A stretch of 14,001 nucleotides of DNA from Bacteroidota bacterium (GTDB lineage: Bacteria; Bacteroidota; Bacteroidia; Bacteroidales; Prolixibacteraceae): contig JABMPI010000459.1 of assembly GCA_013203755.1 (NCBI GenBank), positions 1 through 14,001 on the forward strand, given 5' to 3'. The stretch's first letter is position 1; every line of letters starts with the position of its first letter. The notes under the pieces were generated by a model. It was given only the letters and a program-made list of their open reading frames with translations. It ran no database searches and was not told the DNA's origin. Of the stretch, positions 7,450-12,671 are shown one piece after another. The position numbers and the translations under genes are program-made.

Positions 7450-8985
7450 TTACTCCCATGGAACCAAAGCAGAACGATAAAAATCAATCTTATTGGCCTC
7501 AAAACGTTTTCCGTGTTGTGCTAACCTGATTTTATATTCATCCCAATTTCTTGTTTCCGATGCCGACCAACCGATTTCGGCATAACCCGGTAACCTGGGG
7601 AAAACCATATATTCAATTTCATCCATATTTGTAACAGTTTCAGACCAAAGAGGAGCTTCAATTCCTAAAATATTTTCTTTGGAAATACCGGGAACAATTG
7701 TCACCGGATCCCACGAATAACCAGCATCTACCTCAATGTAGCCCGCCCAGTGTAATCCAAATGTGGAAGTAGAATCGTACTGCATATCAAGGTATGCTTT
7801 TGATGCGGGAGACATAATCACTTTTGCATTCTGTTTCACACCCATGGTTGTATTTTTTACATCTGCCCAAAATTGCACTGTGGAGTTTTCTACCAGCGTA
7901 GCATTTGCAATCTCATCCCAACCAACAACTTTTTTTCCGTGCGAAACCACAATTTTCTGAACACGGTTTACAAATGGAATATAGTCTTCCTCTTTTGTTA
8001 CATGCGATTCGTCACCGCCAATGTGGATATAGGAACCAGGAGTAATTGCTGCCAGTTCGCGTACAACATCATCAATAAATTTGTAAGTAATTTCTTTGTC
8101 GGTACAAAAGGTACTGAAACCAACTTCGGTGCCTGTATATAATTCGGTTGCTTTTCCATCGCAATTCAACTCGGCATAGGATGCAAGTGCAGCATTGGTA
8201 TGTCCCGGCATGTCTATCTCTGGAATAATCATTATTTGCCTGTCCTGTGCATATTTTACAATTTCTGAGTATTGTTCTTGCGAATAAAAACCGCCTTTCC
8301 CACCGCCAACCTGGGTACTTCCACCGTGAGTCGTTAGGTTTGGCCACGATTTTATTTCGATTCGCCAGCCTTGGTCATCGGAAAGATGCAGGTGCAAAAC
8401 GTTCATTTTATATGCTGCCAGAAAATCGATGTAACGCTTTACATCATCAACACCAAAAAAGTGCCTTGCCACATCGAGCATTGCTCCGCGGTAACCAAAT
8501 TCCGGAAAATCGCGAATTACACCTGTTGCAATTTCCAATGTTTCATCCAGATTTGCTTTTACAGGTAAGGTCTGCAATAATGTTTGAATGGCATTAAAAC
8601 ATCCGGCTGGTTTGTTGGCCGAAATGGTAATTAATTTTTTATCGATAGTCAGTTTGTAACCTTCATCGCCTAAGTCGCTTACTCCTTCGGAAAGTGAAAG
8701 ATAAATACCGTTAGCAGGTAATTTGTCAGTTGTTATTACTTCAGGCGAAAAACCTGCGATTTTGTTTAATTCGTTTGCCAGATATTCGCCGTTTTGTTGT
8801 AATTCTTCTTGTATAAATATTATAGTCGATTCCCTAACCTCAAAGGAGTTACCGGTTGCAGTTACCGAAACCGGTACCGGAATAAAACTTGTTTTTGTAA
8901 GGTCGGTTGGTATTTTGGTGTTACACGATATTTGGAATAACAGACCAAGGGCAATTGCGAATATTAATGCTGCTTTGTTTTTCAT
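7450..8985 (-). CDS. GH20 beta-N-acetylhexosaminidase, lipoprotein
   Basis: A 511-residue exo-acting enzyme that should release terminal beta-linked GlcNAc or GalNAc by the substrate-assisted mechanism of family GH20. A lipoprotein signal ends in QISC with Cys21, so the enzyme is membrane anchored. The N-terminal alpha/beta GH20b domain spans about residues 33-160. The catalytic TIM barrel follows from FGYRGAMLDVARHFF (163-177, with the substrate-binding Arg166), through HLHLSDDQGWR (198-208) and IPEIDMPGH (254-262), to HIGGDE (321-326), where D325 and E326 are the catalytic pair. Aromatic residues later in the barrel (W373, W413) are consistent with subsite -1. Length and domain order are typical. 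The start is supported by the lipobox position. A strong 12-bp dyad lies about 34 bp upstream. With two nearby sulfatases, the likely targets are amino-sugar-containing sulfated glycans such as mucin, keratan sulfate or chondroitin-type chains; this is inference. Confidence 0.95.
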   Translation of the reverse strand: MKNKAALIFAIALGLLFQISCNTKIPTDLTKTSFIPVPVSVTATGNSFEVRESTIIFIQEELQQNGEYLANELNKIAGFSPEVITTDKLPANGIYLSLSEGVSDLGDEGYKLTIDKKLITISANKPAGCFNAIQTLLQTLPVKANLDETLEIATGVIRDFPEFGYRGAMLDVARHFFGVDDVKRYIDFLAAYKMNVLHLHLSDDQGWRIEIKSWPNLTTHGGSTQVGGGKGGFYSQEQYSEIVKYAQDRQIMIIPEIDMPGHTNAALASYAELNCDGKATELYTGTEVGFSTFCTDKEITYKFIDDVVRELAAITPGSYIHIGGDESHVTKEEDYIPFVNRVQKIVVSHGKKVVGWDEIANATLVENSTVQFWADVKNTTMGVKQNAKVIMSPASKAYLDMQYDSTSTFGLHWAGYIEVDAGYSWDPVTIVPGISKENILGIEAPLWSETVTNMDEIEYMVFPRLPGYAEIGWSASETRNWDEYKIRLAQHGKRFEANKIDFYRSALVPWE

Positions 8986-9015
8986 AGTTAAGATATTAAT
9001 TGATTCTTTAGCGTG

Positions 9016-9051
9016 TAAAATTACTGAAATGTAATTATGATTTCAGTAATT
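9016..9051 (-). promoter_or_regulatory. Operator-like 12-bp dyad overlapping the probable GH20 promoter
   Basis: AATTACTGAAAT (9019-9030) and ATTTCAGTAATT (9040-9051) are perfect inverted repeats separated by nine bases. They lie 34-66 bp upstream of the GH20 ATG. On the minus strand, TAATTTTA (9023 to 9016) matches the TAnnTTTG -7 box except for the last base, at about the same distance from the ATG as the box of the DUF5916 gene from its upstream start. The dyad overlaps this box, which is the arrangement of a repressor operator. The cognate regulator is not in the window. Confidence 0.55.
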
Positions 9052-9056
9052 AACGG

Positions 9057-9323
9057 ATTATTTTTTTGGAAACTTATGGCTGGAGATTATCTCCTCCTTA
9101 TGACATAATACCAATTTGATTTTAAGTTGCCGCATAAGTTGATTCGGACTTGCTATTCGCTAAGCGGTTCAAAACCGCTAAGCGAGTTGTTGAATATACG
9201 ACACTGCATGGTTAAATTGGTATAAATCCGCTTCCTACGGGTACAGGTTTAACTTTGAATGTTTCCGATGAAGAGAATACACTCGACATACAACTGGCAT
9301 TAGATGTTGCGGATTATGCAGGA
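9057..9323 (+). pseudogene. Internal fragment of a hipA-like kinase gene, interrupted by a small inserted element
   Basis: On the plus strand, bases up to 9107 encode IIFLETYGWRLSPPYDI, and bases from 9225 encode NPLPTGTGLTLN followed by VSDEENTLDIQLALDVADY. Joined across the 117 inserted bases these read ...GWRLSPPYDI|NPLPTG..., which matches the conserved SPAYDxNP region and the downstream 'L(N)(I/V)S...DNxLD..LAxxVA.YF' region of Bacteroidota HipA-family toxins (type II toxin-antitoxin serine kinases). Only about 50 of the expected 400 or so residues remain. The catalytic DDH region and both ends are gone, and a stop codon (9051-9053) precedes the fragment. No HipB-like antitoxin is visible. 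It is a dead relic, recognised from family knowledge and not by a database search. Confidence 0.7.
9108..9221. mobile_element. MITE-like non-autonomous element with terminal inverted repeats, inserted in the hipA relic
   Basis: The element begins ATACCAATTTGA and ends TTAAATTGGT(AT); the inner 8-10 bases are inverted copies (ACCAATTT / AAATTGGT). It is flanked by ATA at 9105-9107 and ATA at 9222-9224. Removing the element with one ATA restores an uninterrupted hipA reading frame (GAC ATA AAT CCG = D-I-N-P), which identifies a 3-bp (or 2-bp TA) target duplication. The interior holds a 13-bp hairpin with one A-A mismatch: TCGCTAAGCGGTT (9157-9169), loop CAA, AACCGCTAAGCGA (9173-9185). There is no transposase, so mobilisation would require one elsewhere in the genome. 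The TA-type target is reminiscent of IS630/Tc1-mariner elements, which is inference. Confidence 0.7.
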
Positions 9324-9377
9324 GAACGTGGTTTGTTGAATATAACAATGATAATATGGCAATGGCACAGATTGCAA

Positions 9378-9475
9378 ATTCCGCCCAGCGAGGGATTTTT
9401 ATTGGCCAAAACAGAGAAAACACCTGCAAGAATAAACTACCCCGAGGCAGAGTCATCGGGGTAGTAAAGCGGAAT
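9378..9475. repeat. Nested inverted repeat (ATTCCGC...GCGGAAT around CTACCCCGA...TCGGGGTAG)
   Basis: The outer arms are ATTCCGC (9378-9384) and GCGGAAT (9469-9475). The inner arms are CTACCCCGA (9437-9445) and TCGGGGTAG (9456-9464), perfect over 9 bp with a 10-base loop. No T-run follows, so it is not a standard terminator. It looks like another dispersed palindromic element sitting beside the hipA relic. Short open frames through it have no recognisable product. Confidence 0.6.
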
Positions 9476-9655
9476 AGGTTGTATGTCAAGTTGATTAATC
9501 CAAAATTTTTGACGCGGGATACAATATATGTTCTATAACAAGTTGGCTTTCAGTATTCATTTTCATACATTGCATATTGTTAAAACCAGAACAGATTATA
9601 GACCCACGAATTGTCTGTATATATCATGTTAAAAATTTTAACTCCAACTATGTCC
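9476..9655. other. AT-rich intergenic stretch, no gene recognised
   Basis: Between the nested repeat and the hairpin leader there is AT-rich sequence with no convincing coding frame. It includes the small palindrome TTAAAAATTTTAA near 9629. The promoter of the plus-strand gene at 9786 could lie here or just downstream, but no clear TTTG/TAnnTTTG pair was found. Confidence 0.4.
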
Positions 9656-9747
9656 ACACACCACTGAGGTGGTGTGTACACTGGCTGTATTTACTACCGG
9701 CCGGTGATAAAAGAGGCCGCCTTCGGCTTGAGAAACTTCAGGCGGCC
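9656..9747 (+). promoter_or_regulatory. Three consecutive palindromes in the leader of the gene at 9786
   Basis: ACACACCAC-TGAG-GTGGTGTGT (9656-9677) is a perfect 9-bp stem with a 4-base loop. ACCGGCCGGT (9696-9705) is a perfect 10-bp palindrome. GGCCGCCT...AGGCGGCC (9715-9747) is a perfect 8-bp stem with a 17-base loop that ends 38 bp before the ATG. The closest stem could be a structured 5' leader of the small gene, or a terminator for leftward transcription, since the minus strand continues TCTTTTAT. Which is right cannot be told from sequence alone. Confidence 0.4.
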
Positions 9748-9785
9748 AAGGTTTAAAATCATAATAATCTTAAACTTTTTGCAAT

Positions 9786-10148
9786 ATGGCAAAAATGAAT
9801 GAATCCGGGAAACGGGATTTTGTACAGCAGATGATTGTTATTCTGCAACAAAATGCACCGAGACTTACGGACAAAGGCTTTGATCCAACGGCAAAAGTCG
9901 CACAGTTACAAGAAGAACTAACTGCTGCCGACGATGCAGAAGGACGTCAGACCGAGACTAAAGTTGCTGCCAAAGCTGCAACCGAAGAAGCGCAGGATAC
10001 ATTACGTACTGCGTACGACGATGGTTCGGCAACGGTAGAAATTATTCCCGGTTTTTTGGGAAAGAACGATAAGCTCGTTCAGGAACTCAGAAAACTTCGC
10101 AAGACCAATGGCAAGCCGGGAATTAAACCCGATACAGCCGAAAACTAA
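9786..10148 (+). CDS. Small helical protein of unknown function
   Basis: A 120-residue cytoplasmic protein without signal peptide or membrane segment. I do not recognise a characterised family. The composition is strongly helix-forming: residues about 8-27 (GKRDFVQQMIVILQQNAPRL), an Ala/Glu/Gln-rich central helix with coiled-coil character (about 37-80, AKVAQLQEELTAADDAEGRQ onward), then a basic tail (ELRKLRKTNGKPGIKP) with the recurring 'LGKNDxLVxxLRxLR' style seen in short Bacteroidota hypothetical proteins. A long helical hairpin is the likely fold. It has its own hairpin-rich leader and is followed 13 bp after the stop by an intrinsic terminator, so it is a complete transcription unit on the strand opposite to the glycan genes. 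The reading frame, ATG and terminator make it a likely real gene. Confidence 0.75.
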   Translation: MAKMNESGKRDFVQQMIVILQQNAPRLTDKGFDPTAKVAQLQEELTAADDAEGRQTETKVAAKAATEEAQDTLRTAYDDGSATVEIIPGFLGKNDKLVQELRKLRKTNGKPGIKPDTAEN

Positions 10149-10161
10149 TCTTTTTGAAAAG

Positions 10162-10189
10162 ACCACTTTGTTTTTCAGAGTGGTTTTTT
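10162..10189 (+). terminator. Intrinsic terminator of the small helical-protein gene
   Basis: ACCACT (10162-10167) pairs with AGTGGT (10179-10184), and TG/CA can extend the stem inward past a mismatch. The stem is followed directly by a run of six T. It begins 13 bp after the stop codon at 10148. Confidence 0.8.
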
Positions 10190-10265
10190 CTTGTTTTGTC
10201 TTTCCGAAATACTTTTTTGCATAAAGTACCCTGACAAATAGTATTCGCCCCCATTTTATCGGGTT

Positions 10266-10613
10266 ATGCCCCCTGGGGATGGCTTTCTGCCCCCGTTTAA
10301 ATGCTTTGCGCCCCTTGGGGCACGTTCCCATCCCCAAGGGGACGGCTCTGAAAAACATGGGGGCGATAGCGTGCCCCAAGGGGATGCATTCGCGAAAACA
10401 GGGGCAAAGCACGTGCCCCAAGGGGATTGCTTCATGAAAATAGGGGATTGCTCTGTGCCCCTTGGGGATGACCTTGCAAAAACAGGGGCATGGAACGTGC
10501 CCCCGGGGGATTATTGTGTGCCCCCGAGGGCAAAAGCCGCTGAAAACCCCGTGCAGAGCGAGATTCAACCGAATATAGGCAAAGTTCGCGGAAACATGAC
10601 TTCAACTACCTAA
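10266..10613 (+). CDS. Open frame with 7/14-residue repeats (VPxGD...), coding status uncertain
   Basis: This ATG-started frame encodes 115 residues. The central part is a tandem repeat of 14 residues made of two heptads: VPQGDAFAKTGAKH, VPQGDCFMKIGDCS, VPLGDDLAKTGAWN, then the half units VPPGDYC and VPPRAKA, with a looser copy before them. The tail is non-repetitive (NPVQSEIQPNIGKVRGNMTS). No signal peptide, membrane segment or known domain is visible. For coding: the frame survives across the whole array and an intrinsic terminator begins three bases after the stop. Against: the complementary strand is also open with similar heptads, as expected from a palindromic array, and the invariant parts are nucleotide palindromes that show no synonymous variation. 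It may be a peptide gene or a structured DNA/RNA element that happens to stay open. Confidence 0.35.
   Translation: MPPGDGFLPPFKCFAPLGARSHPQGDGSEKHGGDSVPQGDAFAKTGAKHVPQGDCFMKIGDCSVPLGDDLAKTGAWNVPPGDYCVPPRAKAAENPVQSEIQPNIGKVRGNMTSTT
10269..10530. repeat. Array of eight CCCC-NN-GGGG palindromes on a 21/42-bp lattice
   Basis: The palindromes start at 10269, 10311, 10332, 10374, 10416, 10458, 10500 and 10521. The spacings are 42, 21, 42, 42, 42, 42 and 21, all multiples of 21 with no slippage. The centres are CT, TT, AA, AA, AA, TT, CG and a degenerate GA. Within the 42-bp gaps the midpoint (+21) keeps a half-site, AAACATGGGG or AAAACAGGGG. The local GC content is far above the flanks. The fixed spacing equals two (or four) turns of B-DNA, so all sites would face the same side of the helix. 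The sequences between sites vary. No match to a CRISPR or to any known replication-origin or integron repeat is apparent. Confidence 0.85.
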
Positions 10614-10615
10614 AT

Positions 10616-10657
10616 AATCGCCAGGATTGATTGGAACATCCCGGCGATTGTATTTTT
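10616..10657 (+). terminator. Intrinsic terminator after the repeat-containing frame
   Basis: AATCGCCAGG (10616-10625) pairs with CCCGGCGATT (10640-10649) with one mismatch, followed by GTATTTTT. It begins three bases after the TAA at 10611-10613, where a terminator would be expected if the 10266 frame, or a transcript through the array, is real. Confidence 0.75.
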
Positions 10658-10972
10658 GATGGGCATCACCTTCCGGAAGGTGATGACAGGTTATTGGATG
10701 AGAGCCCAGGATTGCTGGAAGATACACAGGATTTATTGGGACAAGAAATTAGCCAGGAGATGCTTGACAATCCAACAACTTTGTATAAAACTTGGAGACA
10801 GGATGAAGATAGAATTGTAATTATCCAACTCAAAAAAGGAAAGAAAGGCAGATTGCAGAACCCGTCAAGGGTTTATAAACGGCTTCGTGCCTCGCCGCCC
10901 TTGACAGAACCTGAAATCTACCTCAAAAAGCTTTTACGAATTAGATGTGAAAGAAAAAATAATTTAATTTGA
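10631..10972 (+). CDS. Doubtful hypothetical open frame (TTG start)
   Basis: A 113-codon open frame that could start at the TTG at 10631, inside the terminator hairpin, or at an internal ATG at 10760. I recognise no family. Near the N-terminus are short 21-bp/7-residue near-repeats (RLLDESP, GLLEDTQ, DLLGQEI); the C-terminal half is basic (LKKGKKGRLQ, KRLRASPP, KKLLRIRCERKN). Against a real gene: no good start, a 22-bp perfect palindrome (10664-10685) and an 8-bp inverted repeat (GTCAAGGG 10864-10871 with CCCTTGAC 10898-10905) lie inside it. The stretch may instead be non-coding or a degraded gene. Confidence 0.25.
   Translation: MEHPGDCIFDGHHLPEGDDRLLDESPGLLEDTQDLLGQEISQEMLDNPTTLYKTWRQDEDRIVIIQLKKGKKGRLQNPSRVYKRLRASPPLTEPEIYLKKLLRIRCERKNNLI
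10664..10685. repeat. Perfect 22-bp palindrome
   Basis: CATCACCTTCC is followed directly by its reverse complement GGAAGGTGATG, with no spacer. It starts seven bases after the T-run of the preceding terminator. It could be a dimeric protein-binding site or a second hairpin reinforcing termination. Confidence 0.7.
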
Positions 10973-10990
10973 AAAATCGAAATTAAGCAG

Positions 10991-11015
10991 ACAGGATTAC
11001 ATTTACATATCCTGT
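10991..11015. terminator. Hairpin in the convergent intergenic region, possible bidirectional terminator
   Basis: ACAGGAT (10991-10997) and ATCCTGT (11009-11015) form a perfect 7-bp stem with an 11-base loop, placed between the plus-strand frame ending at 10972 and the minus-strand MFS operon. No strong T-run follows on either strand, so termination is plausible from position more than from sequence. The rest of 11016-11153 is AT-rich with nothing recognised. Confidence 0.35.
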
Positions 11016-11153
11016 TGAATTGAGGCTTTAATAACTCTTGACTGGCCTTTTAATTTTTTCTTCGTATTTTCCATCCTGAAAGTGATTGTTTTTTGCTGGA
11101 TCTTTATTGAATAACAACCTAAGAACAAGCATTTAACACCACTTTTGTTCGTT

Positions 11154-11258
11154 TTAAATTACATTTTTAAGTTTAATTTTATTATATCCAGCTTTCACCA
11201 GATTAGGAAGACAGATACAAAGGCAAAGAATAACGATTTGAATTATAATGTGTTTCAT
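11154..11258 (-). pseudogene. Truncated gene stub: signal peptide of a lost exported protein
   Basis: Ten bases after the transporter stop, the minus strand starts ATG and encodes 34 residues. It begins MKHIIIQIVILCLCICLPN, continues LVKAGYNKIKLKNVI, then stops at TAA. The first 24 residues form a textbook Sec signal peptide (basic n-region, hydrophobic core, LVKAG cleavage region), but almost nothing follows. The spacing is that of a third operon gene. The simplest reading is that the body of an exported enzyme or outer-membrane protein was deleted, leaving its 5' end at the border of the scrambled intergenic island. A genuine tiny secreted or membrane peptide is the alternative. A frameshift is unlikely because no matching coding continuation was seen downstream. 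Confidence 0.5.
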
Positions 11259-11268
11259 AGTTTTATAT

Positions 11269-12663
11269 TTATCTCCAGACGTTTTCAATGTCTTCTAACG
11301 ACATTCCCTTTGTTTCGGGAATTCTTTTCAAAATAAATGGTACAGGAGTACAAAAAAGTGCAAAAACAAAAAAGGTACCTGCTGCTGTTAGTGTCTCAAG
11401 CATCCAGGGCACAAGCTGACCAACTAATGCTGTCCCAATCCATAATGAAAGTGTTGCTATGGACATTGCTCGCCCTCGTACATTTGTAGGGTATATTTCT
11501 GAAAGTAAAACCCAGATAACCGGACCAAATCCAACGGAAAACGAAGCACAAAAGGTAAGGATGAAAATCAGGATTATTACACCACTGGTTATTTTTAAAA
11601 GAAACAGGATTCCAACAATAACAAGTGAAATAACCATTCCGCTTACACCACCAAGCATCAATTTTTTCCTGCCGTATTTATCAATTTTCAAAATGGCAAA
11701 AACTGTTGCAGCTACATTCACAAAACCAATAATCACCTGCCCTCCTAAAGCATCACTTAATTTAAGTCCTGACTCTTCCATTATTCTTGGACCATAATAT
11801 ATAATTGCATTAATCCCTGTGAATTGCGATAGTACAGCCAGGAATATTCCCGCAAACATTGCCACTCTGATTCCCGGGTGAAAAAGAACTCCCCATGAGC
11901 CCTTCTCTTCTTTCGCCAGAGCTTTGTTTATAGAGATCAATTCTTTTTCAGCTATAGAAATCCCATTTATTTTTGCTAAAACAGCTCCTGCTTGCAGGCT
12001 CTTACCTTTGGCAGCAAGCCATCTTGGACTTTCAGGAATAAAGAACATGGTGATAAAAAACAACATAGCAGGCAGTATTTCGGAACCAAACATGGCTCTC
12101 CATACTTCCTCTGAAAATATTTTTTGCAACAATGCATTTGGTATTTCAAAGGTTAAACTGTTTTTAAGAAGCCAGGCATTGAAAAAATAGGCAAATAAAA
12201 TACCTACGGCAATTGCAAGTTGATATAGTGCTACCATCCTGCCCCTTATTTTAGCAGGAGAAACCTCAGAAATATAAAGTGGCGACAACATTGAAGCCAC
12301 GCCAACTCCAAGACCTCCCACTATTCGGTACATTATTAATTCCGTATGTGATGCTGAAATTGCGCAGCCAATTGCTGAAATGGAAAATAACAAGCCTGAT
12401 GCGAGCAACGCTTTTTTTCTGCCCAATCTGTCGGACAATTCACCAGCAAATGATACACCAGCAATACATCCTACCAAAGCAGAACTCACAAACCATCCTT
12501 CCATAACAGCATCGAGTGCAAATTTTAATTTTACAAAACCAATTGTTCCCGATATTACTGCGGTATCATACCCGAACAGAAACCCACCTAATGCGGCAGT
12601 TAAGGCAATAAACAACAGATAGAGATTGTTTGATTTTTTATTTTTAAGATTCATTGAATTCAT
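11269..12663 (-). CDS. MFS sugar transporter, sugar porter family
   Basis: A 464-residue inner-membrane protein with about 12 hydrophobic segments, probably a proton- or facilitated-type monosaccharide importer. Sugar-porter signatures are present: FGYDTAVISG in TM1; SDRLGRKKAL (loop 2-3, about 77-86) and its second-half counterpart DKYGRKKLM (about 328-336); PESPRWL (210-216); QFTGINAIIYYGPRI (280-294), which forms the sugar site in TM7; and the C-terminal PETKGMSLEDIE. Length is typical. The start codon is uncertain: GTG at 12672, ATG at 12663 or ATG at 12654. I prefer 12663, eight bases after the upstream stop; 12654 would also work. It is probably translated from the same mRNA as the URO-D-family gene. 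The closest characterised relatives carry xylose, arabinose, galactose or glucose, but the substrate cannot be read from sequence. Confidence 0.92.
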   Translation of the reverse strand: MNSMNLKNKKSNNLYLLFIALTAALGGFLFGYDTAVISGTIGFVKLKFALDAVMEGWFVSSALVGCIAGVSFAGELSDRLGRKKALLASGLLFSISAIGCAISASHTELIMYRIVGGLGVGVASMLSPLYISEVSPAKIRGRMVALYQLAIAVGILFAYFFNAWLLKNSLTFEIPNALLQKIFSEEVWRAMFGSEILPAMLFFITMFFIPESPRWLAAKGKSLQAGAVLAKINGISIAEKELISINKALAKEEKGSWGVLFHPGIRVAMFAGIFLAVLSQFTGINAIIYYGPRIMEESGLKLSDALGGQVIIGFVNVAATVFAILKIDKYGRKKLMLGGVSGMVISLVIVGILFLLKITSGVIILIFILTFCASFSVGFGPVIWVLLSEIYPTNVRGRAMSIATLSLWIGTALVGQLVPWMLETLTAAGTFFVFALFCTPVPFILKRIPETKGMSLEDIENVWR

Positions 12664-12671
12664 AATAAACA

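Noticed and set aside
8072..8597. Open frames on other frames or strands over the GH20 gene
   Set aside because: They are shadows of a well-supported GH20 coding sequence with intact catalytic motifs.
9255..9464. Plus-strand open frame as a gene
   Set aside because: Its first part is the hipA relic and has no proper start (TTG). The rest runs through the nested hairpin repeat and resembles nothing.
9356..9538. Plus-strand open frame (MAMAQIANSAQRGIFIGQ...)
   Set aside because: It overlaps the nested inverted repeat, has no recognisable family, and lies in a relic-rich region. The phrase GRVIGVVKRN faintly recalls RNase R/Rrp44-type proteins but is too short to use.
10266..10540. CRISPR array
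   Set aside because: The conserved unit is only a 10-bp palindrome, the period is 42 bp with 21-bp half steps, the 'spacers' share half-sites and similar sequence, and no cas genes are nearby.
10002..10568. 188-codon minus-strand open frame with IPLGHxxxP-type repeats
   Set aside because: It runs antisense through the 9786 gene and its terminator, and its repeats are the complement of the palindromic array. A palindromic lattice without frame-shifting indels is automatically open on both strands.
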